From Paludibacteraceae bacterium (lineage in GTDB: Bacteria > Bacteroidota > Bacteroidia > Bacteroidales > Paludibacteraceae): a stretch of 64,000 nucleotides of DNA. The DNA is taken from the NCBI GenBank assembly GCA_024693065.1, contig JAILLP010000011.1, forward strand, positions 202,087 through 266,086. The letters are read 5' to 3'. Positions 27,109 through 38,503 of this stretch are shown here, one piece after another. Made by a program: the position numbers and the translations under genes. Positions within the stretch are counted from its first letter, which is position 1. Each line of letters starts with the position of its first letter. The notes below the pieces were generated by a model, which saw nothing but the letters and a program-made list of their open reading frames with translations, did not search any database and was not told where the DNA came from.

Positions 27109-29232
27109 ATGGCTAAAGCTGATTTACATTATACAAGAAACATCGGTATCATGGCGCACATCGATGCCGGTAAGACAACTACGTCAGAGCGTATCTTGTT
27201 CTACACTGGTTTGACCCACAAGATTGGTGAGGTTCACGATGGTGCCGCTACAATGGACTGGATGGTGCAGGAGCAGGAGAGAGGTATCACTATTACTTCC
27301 GCCGCTACTACCACTTATTGGAAATACAACGACAAGAAGTACAAGATCAACTTGATTGACACTCCGGGACACGTTGACTTCACGGTCGAGGTGGAGCGTT
27401 CACTCCGTATCTTGGACGGTGCTGTCGCTACGTTCTGCGCGGTAGGTGGTGTTGAGCCTCAGTCAGAGACCGTTTGGCGTCAGGCTGACAAGTACTCCGT
27501 TCCTCGTATCTGCTACGTGAACAAGATGGACCGTTCAGGTGCCAACTTCTTCGACGTGTACGCGCAGATCAAGGAGGTGCTCGGCGCAAACCCTTGCCCA
27601 ATCCAAATTCCTATCGGATGTGAGGAGTCTTTCAAGGGTGTTGTTGACTTGATTAAGATGAAGGCTATCTTCTGGCACGACGAGACCATGGGTGCTGAGT
27701 ATTCCGTAGAGGAGATTCCAGCTGACTTGGTTGACGAGGCTAAGGAGTGGAGAGATAAGATGTTGGAGTCAGTCGCTGAGTGCGACGATGCGTTGATGGA
27801 GAAATTCTTCGACGATCCTTCCACCATCACTGAGGATGAGATCAAGGTTGCCCTTAGAAAGGGTACCATCGCCATGAAGATCAACCCTATGATCTGCGGT
27901 TCTTCCTTCAAGAACAAGGGTGTGCAGACAATGTTGGACGCTGTGTGCGCTTACTTGCCTAGCCCATTGGATACGGAGGAGATCGTAGGTACTTCAGTAG
28001 ACAATCCGGACCAGAAGGTGGTTCGCCACCCAAGCGAGGACGAGCCTTTGTGCGCTTTGGCGTTCAAGATCGCTACAGACCCATTCGTAGGCCGTTTGTG
28101 CTTCTTCCGTGTATATTCAGGAAAGATCGACGCAGGTTCGTACATCTTCAACACCCGTTCGGGCAAGAAGGAGCGTATCTCCCGTCTGTTCCAAATGCAC
28201 TCTAACCACCAGAACCCGGTTGAGGTCATCTCCGCAGGTGATATCGGTGCCGGTGTAGGTTTCAAGGATATCCGTACTGGTGATACTTTGTGTGGTGAGG
28301 AGGAGAAGGACCACATGATCTTGGAGTCCATCGACTTCCCAGATCCAGTGATCGGTATCGCTATCGAGCCTAAGTCTCAGGCAGACGTTGATAAGTTGGG
28401 CGTTGGTTTGTCCAAGTTGGCTGAGGAGGACCCTACCTTTACGGTTAAGACGGACGAGCAATCAGGCCAGACTGTCATCTCAGGTATGGGTGAGCTCCAC
28501 TTGGATATCATCATCGACCGTTTGAAACGTGAGTTCAAGGTAGAGTGTAACCAAGGTCGTCCGCAAGTTAGCTACAAAGAGGCTATCACGAGGACGGTTG
28601 ACCACCGTGAGCTTTACAAGAAGCAGTCCGGAGGTCGTGGTAAGTATGCCGACATCGTTGTTAAGGTTGGTCCAGCAGACGAAGGATTCGAGGGCTCATT
28701 GCAGTTCGAGGATGTGGTTAAGGGAGGTAACATTCCTAAGGAGTTCATCCCATCCATCCAGAAAGGTTTCCAGTCAGCCATGAAGAATGGTGTGTTGGCA
28801 GGCTTCCCTATGGAGAAGTTGAAGGTGACCGTAGTCGATGGTTCTTACCACCCAGTCGATTCAGACCAGTTGTCATTCGAGATCTGTGCTAACTTGGCGT
28901 TCAAAGAGGCATGTGCGAAGGCAAAGCCGGTTTTGATGGAGCCAATCATGAAGTTGGAGGTTATCACGCCAGAGGAGAACATGGGTGATGTTATCGGTGA
29001 CTTGAACAAGCGCCGCGGACAAGTTGAAGGTATGGAGACCAGCCGTTCAGGCGCCCGTATCGTGAAGGCTAAGGTGCCGTTGGCAGAGATGTTCGGATAT
29101 GTGACCGACTTGCGTACCATCACATCCGGTCGTGCGACTTCTTCCATGGAGTTCTCACACTACGCTGAGGTATCCACAGCTATCGCTAAGGCTGTAGTCG
29201 CAGAGGCTAAGGGTAAAGTAGAATTATTGTAA
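27109..29232 (+). CDS. fusA: Elongation factor G
   Basis: [41 protein letters not shown]. Confidence 0.98.
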   Translation: MAKADLHYTRNIGIMAHIDAGKTTTSERILFYTGLTHKIGEVHDGAATMDWMVQEQERGITITSAATTTYWKYNDKKYKINLIDTPGHVDFTVEVERSLRILDGAVATFCAVGGVEPQSETVWRQADKYSVPRICYVNKMDRSGANFFDVYAQIKEVLGANPCPIQIPIGCEESFKGVVDLIKMKAIFWHDETMGAEYSVEEIPADLVDEAKEWRDKMLESVAECDDALMEKFFDDPSTITEDEIKVALRKGTIAMKINPMICGSSFKNKGVQTMLDAVCAYLPSPLDTEEIVGTSVDNPDQKVVRHPSEDEPLCALAFKIATDPFVGRLCFFRVYSGKIDAGSYIFNTRSGKKERISRLFQMHSNHQNPVEVISAGDIGAGVGFKDIRTGDTLCGEEEKDHMILESIDFPDPVIGIAIEPKSQADVDKLGVGLSKLAEEDPTFTVKTDEQSGQTVISGMGELHLDIIIDRLKREFKVECNQGRPQVSYKEAITRTVDHRELYKKQSGGRGKYADIVVKVGPADEGFEGSLQFEDVVKGGNIPKEFIPSIQKGFQSAMKNGVLAGFPMEKLKVTVVDGSYHPVDSDQLSFEICANLAFKEACAKAKPVLMEPIMKLEVITPEENMGDVIGDLNKRRGQVEGMETSRSGARIVKAKVPLAEMFGYVTDLRTITSGRATSSMEFSHYAEVSTAIAKAVVAEAKGKVELL

Positions 29233-29253
29233 TATTAAAATAGATTCAAAGAG

Positions 29254-29559
29254 ATGAGTCAAAAAATTAGAATCAAATTAAAGTCTTACGACCACAACTT
29301 GGTTGACAAGTCAGCCGAAAAGATTGTTAAGACTGTTAAGACCACGGGAGCAGTAGTGAGCGGTCCAATTCCGTTGCCAACTCACAAGCGTATTTTCACC
29401 GTGAACCGTTCAACGTTCGTGAACAAGAAGTCAAGAGAGCAGTTCCAACTCTCCTCGTTCAAGAGATTGATCGACATCTACAGTTCAACTGCGAAGACTG
29501 TCGACGCTTTGATGAAGTTGGAGTTGCCAAGCGGAGTTGAGGTAGAAATTAAAGTGTAG
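29254..29559 (+). CDS. rpsJ: 30S ribosomal protein S10
   Basis: [21 protein letters not shown]. Confidence 0.98.
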   Translation: MSQKIRIKLKSYDHNLVDKSAEKIVKTVKTTGAVVSGPIPLPTHKRIFTVNRSTFVNKKSREQFQLSSFKRLIDIYSSTAKTVDALMKLELPSGVEVEIKV

Positions 29560-29580
29560 TTAACATTAATATTTATTGAA

Positions 29581-30198
29581 ATGCCAGGATTAATTGGAAA
29601 AAAAATCGGAATGACATCCGTTTTCAGTGCTGATGGAAAGAATGTTCCATGCACTGTTGTCGAAGTAGGTCCTTGTGTTGTTACGCAAATCAAGACTGTC
29701 GAGAAAGATGGCTACGACGCGCTTCAGTTGGGCTTCGAGGATAAGAAGGAGAAGCACACTACGCAAGCGGAGATGGGTCACTTCAAGAAGGCAGGTGTGA
29801 CACCAAAGAGACACTTGGCCGAGTTCAATGGGTTCGCTCAGGAGTACAAGTTGGGCGACGAGATTACAGTTGACTTGTTCACAGAGAAGGATTTCGTTGA
29901 TGTAGTAGGCACATCCAAGGGAAAAGGCTTCCAGGGTGTTGTTAAGCGTCACGGATTCGGTGGTGTGCAACAGTCTACCCACGGTCAGCACAACCGTTTG
30001 AGAGCTCCGGGTTCTATCGGTGCATGTTCTTATCCAGCGAAGGTGTTCAAGGGAATGCGCATGGCTGGTCGTTTGGGAGGAGACTCTGTGACAGTTCAGA
30101 ATCTTCAGGTGTTAAAAGTGATCTCAGAGAACAATCTTTTGGTTATAAAGGGTTCGTTGCCGGGAGCTAAAGGTTCAATCGTAATAGTGAATAAGTAA
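29581..30198 (+). CDS. rplC: 50S ribosomal protein L3
   Basis: [26 protein letters not shown]. Confidence 0.98.
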   Translation: MPGLIGKKIGMTSVFSADGKNVPCTVVEVGPCVVTQIKTVEKDGYDALQLGFEDKKEKHTTQAEMGHFKKAGVTPKRHLAEFNGFAQEYKLGDEITVDLFTEKDFVDVVGTSKGKGFQGVVKRHGFGGVQQSTHGQHNRLRAPGSIGACSYPAKVFKGMRMAGRLGGDSVTVQNLQVLKVISENNLLVIKGSLPGAKGSIVIVNK

Positions 30199-30827
30199 TG
30201 GAACTGAGTGTATATAATATTAAGGGAGAAGATACCGGAAGAAAGGTCTCTTTGGATGAGAGCATCTTTGGCATCGAACCGAACGAGCATGTGATGTACC
30301 TCGCTGTTAAACAATACATGGCTGGACAACGCCAAGGTACGCACAAGTCAAAGGAGAGAAGTGAGATTTCCGGTAGTACTAGAAAGTTAGGTCGTCAAAA
30401 AGGTGGAGGTGGCGCACGTCGTGGAGACATCAACTCACCAGTGTTGGTTGGTGGAGCCCGTGTGTTCGGTCCTACTCCTCGCGACTACAGCTTCAAGTTG
30501 AACAAGAAGACAAAGCGTTTGGCGCGTTTGTCAGCATTGTCGACCAAGGCAAAGGAGAACAAAATCGTTGTGGTTGAGAACCTCAATTTCGATGCACCGA
30601 AGACCAAGAATTATGTCGCTATGATCGATGGTTTGAAGGCATCTGATAAGAATTCTCTTTTAGTTTTGTCGGAACCAAATAAAAATGTATATTTGTCGGC
30701 GAAAAATATTCCGAATGCTGACGTCATAATCTCCTCAGAGTTAAATACTTACAAGATTATGAAGGCTGCATATCTCCTCTTTACGGAGGACGCTTTGGCG
30801 AATATTGAGAAAAATTTAAAGGCTTAA
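30198..30827 (+). CDS. rplD: 50S ribosomal protein L4
   Basis: [33 protein letters not shown]. Confidence 0.98.
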   Translation: MELSVYNIKGEDTGRKVSLDESIFGIEPNEHVMYLAVKQYMAGQRQGTHKSKERSEISGSTRKLGRQKGGGGARRGDINSPVLVGGARVFGPTPRDYSFKLNKKTKRLARLSALSTKAKENKIVVVENLNFDAPKTKNYVAMIDGLKASDKNSLLVLSEPNKNVYLSAKNIPNADVIISSELNTYKIMKAAYLLFTEDALANIEKNLKA

Positions 30828-30833
30828 GGAGGT
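30825..30833 (+). promoter_or_regulatory. Perfect 9-nt Shine-Dalgarno (TAAGGAGGT) upstream of rplW
   Basis: Eight nt between GGAGG and the ATG at 30841. Confidence 0.75.
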
Positions 30834-30840
30834 TGAACAG

Positions 30841-31134
30841 ATGGGAATCATAATTAAACCGATAATAACAGAGAAAATGACAAACCTTAGCGAGAAGTAC
30901 TCTCGCTATGGTTTTCGTGTCGTTCCGACAGCCAACAAGTTGGAGATAAAGAAGGCTGTCGAGGAGTTGTATAACGTAAAGGTTGCTTCAGTCAACACTG
31001 CGAGAGTGGAAGGCAAGGCAAAGAGCCGTTATACGAAGTCCGGCATTCTTTCCGGCCGCGACGTTTCCTACAAGAAGGCGTACGTGACCTTGAAGGAAGG
31101 TGAAGTAATAGATTTTTATAGCAATATTGAATAA
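30841..31134 (+). CDS. rplW: 50S ribosomal protein L23
   Basis: [42 protein letters not shown]. Confidence 0.97.
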   Translation: MGIIIKPIITEKMTNLSEKYSRYGFRVVPTANKLEIKKAVEELYNVKVASVNTARVEGKAKSRYTKSGILSGRDVSYKKAYVTLKEGEVIDFYSNIE

Positions 31135-31136
31135 AA

Positions 31137-31961
31137 ATGGCTGTTCGTAAATTCAAGCCCACAACACCGGGGCAAAGACACAAAGTTATTGGTACGTTTG
31201 AGACAATTACCACAAATGTGCCAGAGAAATCTCTTGTCGTAGGAATGCGCAAGACTGGTGGACGTAACAACTCAGGTCAGTTGACCATGCGTTACATCGG
31301 AGGCGGACACAAGAGAAAGTATAGAGTAATTGATTTTAAGAGAGACAAAGATGGTGTTCCAGCAGTGGTAAAGACAATCGAGTACGATCCGAACCGTTCG
31401 GCCCGCATCGCGCTTTTGTTCTATGCTGATGGTGAGAAGCGTTACATCCTTGCACCTAATGGACTGCAGATTGGGCAACAATTGCTTTCGGGAGCGGAAG
31501 CTGCGCCTGAGGTCGGAAACGCGCTGCCTTTGCAGAACATCCCTCTTGGTACGGTGATCCACAACTTGGAGCTTCGCCCGGGCCAAGGAGCTGCTTTGGT
31601 TCGTTCCGCAGGAACATTTGCTCAATTAACTTCGAGAGAAGGAAAGTATGCTATCGTGAAATTACCTTCTGGCGAGACCAGAATGATTCTTTGTACTTGC
31701 AAGGCGACAATCGGTACGGTAGGAAACTCCGACCACGCTTTGGAGGCTTCCGGAAAGGCAGGTCGTTCACGTTGGCTGGGTCGTCGTCCACGCAACCGTG
31801 GTGTCGTAATGAACCCAGTAGATCACCCGATGGGTGGTGGTGAGGGCCGTCAATCAGGAGGTCACCCAAGATCAAGGAAAGGCTTGTTGGCCAAGGGCTA
31901 CAAGACTAGATCTCCAAAGGCTGCTTCCAGCAAGTATATAATCGAAAGAAGGAAAAAGTAA
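31137..31961 (+). CDS. rplB: 50S ribosomal protein L2
   Basis: [41 protein letters not shown]. Confidence 0.98.
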   Translation: MAVRKFKPTTPGQRHKVIGTFETITTNVPEKSLVVGMRKTGGRNNSGQLTMRYIGGGHKRKYRVIDFKRDKDGVPAVVKTIEYDPNRSARIALLFYADGEKRYILAPNGLQIGQQLLSGAEAAPEVGNALPLQNIPLGTVIHNLELRPGQGAALVRSAGTFAQLTSREGKYAIVKLPSGETRMILCTCKATIGTVGNSDHALEASGKAGRSRWLGRRPRNRGVVMNPVDHPMGGGEGRQSGGHPRSRKGLLAKGYKTRSPKAASSKYIIERRKK

Positions 31962-31978
31962 TTTAAAAGGTAATTTTT

Positions 31979-32248
31979 ATGAGTCGTTCATTAAAAAAAG
32001 GCCCGTTCATTAGCGTAAAGCTCGAGAAGAAGGTGTTGGCCATGAATGAGAGCGGTAAGAAGTCCGTGATCAAGACTTGGTCGAGAGCCTCCATGATTTC
32101 TCCTGATTTCGTGGGCCATACATTAGCAGTTCATAACGGAAATAAGTTTATCCCTGTGTACGTTACTGAGAACATGGTCGGCCACAAGCTCGGTGAGTTC
32201 TCCATGACGCGCACGTTCAGGGGACACGGTGGCAACAAGAAGAAATAA
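31979..32248 (+). CDS. rpsS: 30S ribosomal protein S19
   Basis: [31 protein letters not shown]. Confidence 0.98.
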   Translation: MSRSLKKGPFISVKLEKKVLAMNESGKKSVIKTWSRASMISPDFVGHTLAVHNGNKFIPVYVTENMVGHKLGEFSMTRTFRGHGGNKKK

Positions 32249-32279
32249 GCCGTGAAAACTTACTAAAACATTTTTCAAA

Positions 32280-32711
32280 ATGGATGTAAATAAAGAAAAT
32301 AGAAGAATGAAGAAGAGTGCGAGAGCAGCCGTTAAAAAAGAGGCTCTTAAGACTCAATACTTCGCAAAAATGAATGATATACCTACATCTCCGCGCAAGA
32401 TGCGTTTGGTCGCAGACATGGTACGTGGAATGGAGGCGTATAAGGCTCTCAGCGTGTTGAAGTACTCCACAAAGGACGCTTCCAACCGTTTGGAGAAGTT
32501 GCTTCGCTCCGCAATCGCTAACTGGGAGCAGAAGAACGAGAAGAAGGCAGACAACGGAGAGTTGTACATCAGCACCATTTTCGTGGATGAGGGAAGGACG
32601 TTGAAGAGACTCCGTCCAGCACCACAGGGTAGGGGTTACAGGATCCGTAAACGCTCTAACCATGTGACGATATATGTAGATTCTATTAATTCTAAAGAAA
32701 GTAAAAATTAA
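32280..32711 (+). CDS. rplV: 50S ribosomal protein L22
   Basis: [38 protein letters not shown]. Confidence 0.97.
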   Translation: MDVNKENRRMKKSARAAVKKEALKTQYFAKMNDIPTSPRKMRLVADMVRGMEAYKALSVLKYSTKDASNRLEKLLRSAIANWEQKNEKKADNGELYISTIFVDEGRTLKRLRPAPQGRGYRIRKRSNHVTIYVDSINSKESKN

Positions 32712-32718
32712 TTGTTAG

Positions 32719-33450
32719 ATGGGACAGAAAGTAAATCCAATTAGCAACCGCCTCGGAATCATCAAAGGTTGGGATTCCAGCTGGTTTGGCGGTAAAAGTT
32801 ACGGCGATACTATTGTGGAGGATGCTAAGATCAGAAAGTACCTCAACGCCCGTCTCGCAAAGGCAAGCGTCTCTAGAATAGTTATAGAACGTACATTGAA
32901 GCTCATTACCATCACGGTTTGCACGGCTCGTCCGGGAATCATCATCGGTAAGGGTGGTCAAGAGGTTGAGAAGTTGAAGGAGGAGTTGAAGGGAATCACC
33001 GACAAGGAGGTTCAGATCAACATCTTCGAGGTAAAGCGTCCTGAGTTGGATGCTATGATTGTCGCGAACAACATCGCTCGCCAGGTGGAGGGTAAGATCG
33101 CTTACCGTCGCGCCACGAAGATGGCAATCGCGTCTACGATGCGCATGGGCGCCGAGGGTATCAAGGTGCAGGTTTCCGGTCGTTTGAACGGCGCCGAGAT
33201 GGCTCGTTCCGAGATGTACAAGGAGGGAAGAACTCCGTTGCACACATTCAGGGCTGACATCGACTACGCGCAGGCTGAAGCTTTGACGAAAGTGGGTTTG
33301 ATTGGCATCAAGGTTTGGATCTGCCGTGGCGAGGTTTACGGCAAGAGGGATTTGGCTCCTAACTTCACGGCATCGAAAGAGGCTGGACGTTCAGGTAACA
33401 ACGCGCAATCCGCAGGCAAACCACAAGGCTTCAAGAAGAAAAAGAAATAA
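32719..33450 (+). CDS. rpsC: 30S ribosomal protein S3
   Basis: [37 protein letters not shown]. Confidence 0.98.
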   Translation: MGQKVNPISNRLGIIKGWDSSWFGGKSYGDTIVEDAKIRKYLNARLAKASVSRIVIERTLKLITITVCTARPGIIIGKGGQEVEKLKEELKGITDKEVQINIFEVKRPELDAMIVANNIARQVEGKIAYRRATKMAIASTMRMGAEGIKVQVSGRLNGAEMARSEMYKEGRTPLHTFRADIDYAQAEALTKVGLIGIKVWICRGEVYGKRDLAPNFTASKEAGRSGNNAQSAGKPQGFKKKKK

Positions 33451-33480
33451 TTCTGTTTAACGAATTAAAGTTGAAGGAAA

Positions 33481-33915
33481 ATGTTACAACCTAAGAGAGT
33501 AAAATACAGAAGACCGCAGAAAGGTCGTTCTAAGGGAGTCGCTTCCCGCGGAAACCAGTTGGCATTCGGTTCTTTCGGAATTAAGTCCTTGGAGACAAAA
33601 TGGATCACCGCCCGTCAAATTGAGGCTGCCCGTATCGCGGTTACACGTTATATGCAGAGGGAAGGAAAAATCTGGATCAGAATATTCCCTGATAAGCCAA
33701 TCACCAAGAAGCCTGCCGATGTACGTATGGGTAAAGGTAAGGGTAGCCCAGAGGGATTTGTGTTCCCTATCACTCCGGGTAGAATCGTGATTGAGGTTGA
33801 AGGCGTACCATTCGAGGTGGCAAAAGAGGCGTTGCGCCTGGCTGCCCAGAAGTTGCCGGTAACCACTAAGTTTATTGTCAGAAGAGATTATGACGCTCAA
33901 AATCAAAATGCATAA
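33481..33915 (+). CDS. rplP: 50S ribosomal protein L16
   Basis: [32 protein letters not shown]. Confidence 0.98.
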   Translation: MLQPKRVKYRRPQKGRSKGVASRGNQLAFGSFGIKSLETKWITARQIEAARIAVTRYMQREGKIWIRIFPDKPITKKPADVRMGKGKGSPEGFVFPITPGRIVIEVEGVPFEVAKEALRLAAQKLPVTTKFIVRRDYDAQNQNA

Positions 33916-33920
33916 GTGAT

Positions 33921-34115
33921 ATGAAAATAGCGGAATTAAAACAATTGACCACTCAGGAATTGCAAGAGAGACTTGCTACAGAGGAGCAAAACTTGGCTAA
34001 GCTGAAGCTTACCCATTCAGTTTCTCCGTTGGACAATCCTATGCAGATTAGAGCTGCTCGTAAGGATATCGCTCGCATCTACACGGAGTTGCGATTGAGG
34101 GAAATTAACAAATAA
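33921..34115 (+). CDS. rpmC: 50S ribosomal protein L29
   Basis: [30 protein letters not shown]. Confidence 0.95.
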   Translation: MKIAELKQLTTQELQERLATEEQNLAKLKLTHSVSPLDNPMQIRAARKDIARIYTELRLREINK

Positions 34116-34132
34116 AAAAGGGGCTGATAACA

Positions 34133-34384
34133 ATGAGAAACTTAAGAAAAGAAAGACAGGGAGTAGTTTCCAGCAACAAGATGGACAAAACCATCACTGT
34201 CGCTGTTAAGTGGAAAGAGAAACACCCTATTTATCAGAAGTTCGTCAACAAGACGAAGAAATATCATGCTCATGACGAGAAGAACGAGTGCAATGTGGGC
34301 GACTTCGTCCGTATCATGGAGACTCGTCCATTGAGCAAGACTAAGAGATGGAGATTGGTTGAAATTATCGAAAGGGCTAAGTAA
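34133..34384 (+). CDS. rpsQ: 30S ribosomal protein S17
   Basis: [31 protein letters not shown]. Confidence 0.97.
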   Translation: MRNLRKERQGVVSSNKMDKTITVAVKWKEKHPIYQKFVNKTKKYHAHDEKNECNVGDFVRIMETRPLSKTKRWRLVEIIERAK

Positions 34385-34386
34385 TT

Positions 34387-34752
34387 ATGATACAGCAAGA
34401 ATCAAGAATGGTTGTGGCTGACAACAGCGGAGCGAAAGAGGCACTGTGTATCCGTGTCTTGGGAGGTACCGCTAAGCGCTACGCCACAGTAGGTGACGTC
34501 ATCGTAGTGACTGTCAAGAATGTCATTCCGTCGAGTGACATGAAGAAGGGAACTGTTTCTAAGGCGGTTGTCGTTAGGACGAAGAAGGAAATCAGACGTC
34601 AGGATGGTTCATACATCCGTTTCGACGATAACGCTTGTGTCCTTTTGAACGCTGCCGGCGAAATGAGGGCTAGCCGTATCTTCGGTCCTGTCGCTCGTGA
34701 ACTCCGTGCAACAAACATGAAAATCGTTTCATTGGCACCTGAAGTGCTTTAA
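34387..34752 (+). CDS. rplN: 50S ribosomal protein L14
   Basis: [27 protein letters not shown]. Confidence 0.98.
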   Translation: MIQQESRMVVADNSGAKEALCIRVLGGTAKRYATVGDVIVVTVKNVIPSSDMKKGTVSKAVVVRTKKEIRRQDGSYIRFDDNACVLLNAAGEMRASRIFGPVARELRATNMKIVSLAPEVL

Positions 34753-34769
34753 TTCTTAATTTTAGAGAA

Positions 34770-35090
34770 ATGAGTAAGTTACATATCAAAAAGGGAGATA
34801 CGGTATACGTAAACTCTGGAGAGTGTAAGGGTAAGCAAGGACGTGTGCTTCGTGTCCTTGTGAAGGACCAGAAGGCGATCGTTGAGGGTCTCAACATCGT
34901 GAAGAAGTCAACCAAGCCTAGCGCAAAGAATCCTCAGGGTGGAATCGTGGAAATGGAAGCTCCTATCCATATCTCCAACTTGAATTTGATCGATCCTAAG
35001 AGTGGCAAGCCGACTCGTATCGGTCGCCGTGAGGGTGCAAACGGCAAGTTAGTGCGTTACGCAAAAAAATCAGGGGAGGAAATTAAATGA
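34770..35090 (+). CDS. rplX: 50S ribosomal protein L24
   Basis: [24 protein letters not shown]. Confidence 0.97.
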   Translation: MSKLHIKKGDTVYVNSGECKGKQGRVLRVLVKDQKAIVEGLNIVKKSTKPSAKNPQGGIVEMEAPIHISNLNLIDPKSGKPTRIGRREGANGKLVRYAKKSGEEIK

Positions 35091-35641
35091 TGAATACTGC
35101 AAGTTTAAAGCAAGAGTACGCTAAGCGTATCGTTCCTTCCTTGATGAAGGAGTTCAACTACAAGACGGTGATGCAAGTCCCTGTTTTGGAGAAAATCGTT
35201 ATCAACCAAGGTTTGGGTTTGGCTATCGCCGACAAGAAGATCATCGAGGTGGCAATTAACGAGTTGACCGCCATCACGGGTCAGAAGGCTGTTCAGACAT
35301 TGTCTAAGAAGGATATCTCAAACTTCAAGTTGCGTAAGAAAATGCCTATCGGTGTGAGGGTTACCTTGCGTAGGGAGAAGATGTATGAGTTCCTCGAGAG
35401 ATTGATCCGCGTGGCTCTTCCTCGTATCCGCGACTTCAAGGGTATTGATTCCAAACTCGACGGAAGGGGTAATTACACCCTCGGTATCGAGGAGCAGATC
35501 ATTTTCCCTGAAATTAATATCGATTCCATACAGAAATTGTTGGGAATGAATATTACCTTTGTGACCTCTGCGAAGACGGACGAAGAAGGTTTTGCTTTGT
35601 TGAGAGAATTTGGGTTACCATTTAAAAATGTAAAGAAGTAA
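35087..35641 (+). CDS. rplE: 50S ribosomal protein L5
   Basis: [45 protein letters not shown]. Confidence 0.98.
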   Translation: MMNTASLKQEYAKRIVPSLMKEFNYKTVMQVPVLEKIVINQGLGLAIADKKIIEVAINELTAITGQKAVQTLSKKDISNFKLRKKMPIGVRVTLRREKMYEFLERLIRVALPRIRDFKGIDSKLDGRGNYTLGIEEQIIFPEINIDSIQKLLGMNITFVTSAKTDEEGFALLREFGLPFKNVKK

Positions 35642-35645
35642 TAAG

Positions 35646-35915
35646 ATGGCAAAAGAATCAATGAAGGCACGTGAGGTTAAACGTGCAAAACTTTGCGCCA
35701 AGTATGCTGAGAAGAGGGCTAAGTTGAAAGCCGAGGGCGATTATGAGGGTCTTCAGGCTTTGCCTAAGAATTCCTCTCCGGTGCGTAAGCACAACCGTTG
35801 CAAGTTGACGGGGAGACCAAAGGGTTACATGCGCCTTTTCGGCATTTCACGTATCCAATTCCGTGAGATGGCTTCCGCAGGTTTGATTCCAGGTGTGAAG
35901 AAAGCAAGCTGGTAA
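35646..35915 (+). CDS. rpsN: 30S ribosomal protein S14 (long, zinc-independent type)
   Basis: 89 aa; [39 protein letters not shown]; no CxxC pair. Confidence 0.97.
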   Translation: MAKESMKAREVKRAKLCAKYAEKRAKLKAEGDYEGLQALPKNSSPVRKHNRCKLTGRPKGYMRLFGISRIQFREMASAGLIPGVKKASW

Positions 35916-35969
35916 AAAAATTAGTGTTAAATATTGTCAGGTTTTCCTGATCAATTTAATTGTTTTATT

Positions 35970-36365
35970 ATGACAGATCCAATAGCAGATTATCTAACGA
36001 GATTGAGGAACGCTATTCAAGCTAAACACAGAGTGCTTGAAGTTCCTGCGTCAAATTTGAAAAAGGAGATTACGAAGATATTGCTCGACAAGGGCTATAT
36101 CTTGAACTACAAGTTCAGCGATGAGGGTTACCAAGGTTCTATCAAGATCGCCTTGAAGTATGATCCCATCAACAAAGTAAACGCTATCAAGGGCTTGAAG
36201 AGAGTTTCAACCCCAGGTTTGCGTAAGTATGTCGGTTACAAGGATATGCCGAGGGTATTGAATGGTCTCGGTATCGCCATCGTTTCGACATCCAAAGGAG
36301 TTATGACTGATAAGGAGGCCCGCGACATGAAGATCGGCGGCGAGGTTTTGTGTTACATCTATTAA
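35970..36365 (+). CDS. rpsH: 30S ribosomal protein S8 (start corrected from 35934 to MTDPIADYL)
   Basis: [20 protein letters not shown]. Confidence 0.96.
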   Translation: MTDPIADYLTRLRNAIQAKHRVLEVPASNLKKEITKILLDKGYILNYKFSDEGYQGSIKIALKYDPINKVNAIKGLKRVSTPGLRKYVGYKDMPRVLNGLGIAIVSTSKGVMTDKEARDMKIGGEVLCYIY

Positions 36366-36383
36366 TGTTGGGAGGATTTTGAA

Positions 36384-36938
36384 ATGTCAAGAATAGGTAA
36401 TTTACCGATCAGTATTCCTTCAGGGGTTACGGTATCCATGAGGGATAATGTTGTGACAGTTAAAGGTCCTAAGGGCGAGTTGTCACAGTATGTGAATCCA
36501 GACATTAATGTTGAGATTAAGGATGGTAACATCACATTCACCCGTTCAGCGGAGGATGCGCCACGTCGTTCCATGCACGGATTGTACAGGGCTTTGATTA
36601 ATAATATGGTTGTCGGTGTATCTCAGGGCTACAAGAAGGAACTTGAACTTGTTGGTGTCGGTTATCGTGTTTCCAACCAGGGTCAGGTGCTTGAGTTCGC
36701 AGTAGGATATACCCATAACATCTTCTTACAATTGCCAAAGGAGATTAAGATCGAGACCAAGAGTGAGAGAAACCAAAACCCTTTGGTCATCCTCGAAAGT
36801 TGCGACAAGCAATTGTTGGGTCAGGTTTGCGCGAAGATTCGTACGTTCCGTAAGCCAGAGCCTTACAAGGGTAAAGGTATTAAATTCGTTGGCGAGCAGA
36901 TTCGTCGTAAGGCTGGTAAGTCAGCTGGTGCTAAGTAA
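36384..36938 (+). CDS. rplF: 50S ribosomal protein L6
   Basis: MSRIGNLPISIPSGVTV; KPEPYKGKGIKFVGEQIRRKAGKSAG. Confidence 0.98.
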   Translation: MSRIGNLPISIPSGVTVSMRDNVVTVKGPKGELSQYVNPDINVEIKDGNITFTRSAEDAPRRSMHGLYRALINNMVVGVSQGYKKELELVGVGYRVSNQGQVLEFAVGYTHNIFLQLPKEIKIETKSERNQNPLVILESCDKQLLGQVCAKIRTFRKPEPYKGKGIKFVGEQIRRKAGKSAGAK

Positions 36939-36959
36939 TCATTGTAAAAAAGTAGTATT

Positions 36960-37304
36960 ATGGCGACTAAAATTGAAAGAAGATTAAAGATAAAGAGGAG
37001 AATCAGAGGTAAGGTCTCCGGATCTGCCGCTCGTCCTCGCATGACAGTTTTCAGAAGCAACAAGCAAATCTATGTTCAATTGATCAACGATTTGGAAGGC
37101 AAGACTTTGGCTGCCGCTTCTTCACTTGGGATGACTGAGAAGTGCCCTAAGAAGGAACAAGCCGCTAAGGTTGGCGAATTGGTTGCTAAAAAGGCTTTGG
37201 AGGCAGGTATCAGTGAGGTTGTCTTCGACCGTAACGGTTACTTGTACCATGGTAGAGTTAAAGAATTGGCGGATGCTGCTCGTAAGGGCGGTCTTAAATT
37301 TTAA
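36960..37304 (+). CDS. rplR: 50S ribosomal protein L18
   Basis: [35 protein letters not shown]. Confidence 0.97.
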   Translation: MATKIERRLKIKRRIRGKVSGSAARPRMTVFRSNKQIYVQLINDLEGKTLAAASSLGMTEKCPKKEQAAKVGELVAKKALEAGISEVVFDRNGYLYHGRVKELADAARKGGLKF

Positions 37305-37309
37305 TAGTT

Positions 37310-37828
37310 ATGGCTGGAGAAAATGTAAAAGTTAAGTCAACCAACGATTTGGAATTGAAAGATAGGTTGGTCGCAATTAACCGCGTGACGAAAGTGACCA
37401 AAGGTGGTCGTACCTTTAGTTTTGCTGCGATGGTTGTCGTAGGAAACGAGGAAGGTGTAGTCGGATACGGTTTGGGTAAAGCCAGTGAGGTTACCGCAGC
37501 CATAGCGAAAGGCGTTGAGGCAGCAAAGAAGAACTTGGTGAAGGTTCCGGTTCTCAAGGGTACTATCCCTCACGAGCAGGAGGCTAAGTTCGGTGGTGCA
37601 CAAGTGTTGTTGAGACCTGCATCCCACGGTACCGGAGTGAAGGCCGGTGGTGCCATGCGTGCCGTTCTTGAGAGCGTAGGTATCACTGACGTCTTGGCTA
37701 AGTCCAAGGGGTCTTCCAACCCTCACAACTTGGTGAAGGCCACAGTGCTCGCACTTTCTGAGTTGCGCGATGCTTACACGGTCGCACAGAACCGTGGTGT
37801 GTCAATGGAAAAAGTGTTTAAAGGTTAA
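37310..37828 (+). CDS. rpsE: 30S ribosomal protein S5
   Basis: [39 protein letters not shown]. Confidence 0.98.
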   Translation: MAGENVKVKSTNDLELKDRLVAINRVTKVTKGGRTFSFAAMVVVGNEEGVVGYGLGKASEVTAAIAKGVEAAKKNLVKVPVLKGTIPHEQEAKFGGAQVLLRPASHGTGVKAGGAMRAVLESVGITDVLAKSKGSSNPHNLVKATVLALSELRDAYTVAQNRGVSMEKVFKG

Positions 37829-37839
37829 TTTTTGGAATT

Positions 37840-38016
37840 ATGGCTAAGATTAAGATCAGACAGATTAAAAGTAAAATCGGTGCCCCTAAAAGGCAAAAGG
37901 AGACTCTCGAAGCTTTAGGCTTGAAGAAAATTAACGCTGTGGTTGAACATGAGGACACTCCAAGCATCTTGGGAATGGTCGAGACTGTTAAACACTTGGT
38001 GATTGTGGAAAAATAG
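37840..38016 (+). CDS. rpmD: 50S ribosomal protein L30 (58 aa, not in ORF track)
   Basis: Hand translation MAKIKIRQIKSKIGAPKRQKETLEALGLKKINAVVEHEDTPSILGMVETVKHLVIVEK*; in the expected position between rpsE and rplO. Confidence 0.96.
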   Translation: MAKIKIRQIKSKIGAPKRQKETLEALGLKKINAVVEHEDTPSILGMVETVKHLVIVEK

Positions 38017-38041
38017 TAATTAACTTTAAAAACATTCTATA

Positions 38042-38503
38042 ATGGATTTAAGTAATTTGAAGCCAGCTGCGGGGTCAGTAAAGAGCAGAAAGAGAATCGG
38101 ACGTGGTCCGGGTTCCGGTTTGGGTGGCACTTCAACGAGAGGTCACAAGGGTGCTAAGTCCCGTTCTGGTTATTCAAAAAAGATTGGTTTCGAGGGCGGA
38201 CAAATGCCTTTGCAACGTCGTTTGCCTAAGTATGGGTTTAAGAACATCAACCGCGTTGAATATAAGGCCATCAATCTTGGCGATATTCAGGCTGTTGCCA
38301 CTGAGATGAAGGTTGACGCTGTGGACGTTAACGTGTTGGTATCGGCTGGCTTGGCTTCTCCTAAGAGCTTGATCAAGGTTTTGGGAGATGTTCGCAAGGG
38401 TCAGTTGACGAGCAAGTTGACTGTTTCCGCTCATGCTTTCTCTAATTCTGCGAAGGAGGCGATTGAAGCACAAGGTGGTACGATTGTAATTCTTGAGAAA
38501 TGA
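38042..38503 (+). CDS. rplO: 50S ribosomal protein L15
   Basis: MDLSNLKPAAGSVKSRKRIGRGPGSGLGGTSTRGHKG. Confidence 0.97.
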   Translation: MDLSNLKPAAGSVKSRKRIGRGPGSGLGGTSTRGHKGAKSRSGYSKKIGFEGGQMPLQRRLPKYGFKNINRVEYKAINLGDIQAVATEMKVDAVDVNVLVSAGLASPKSLIKVLGDVRKGQLTSKLTVSAHAFSNSAKEAIEAQGGTIVILEK

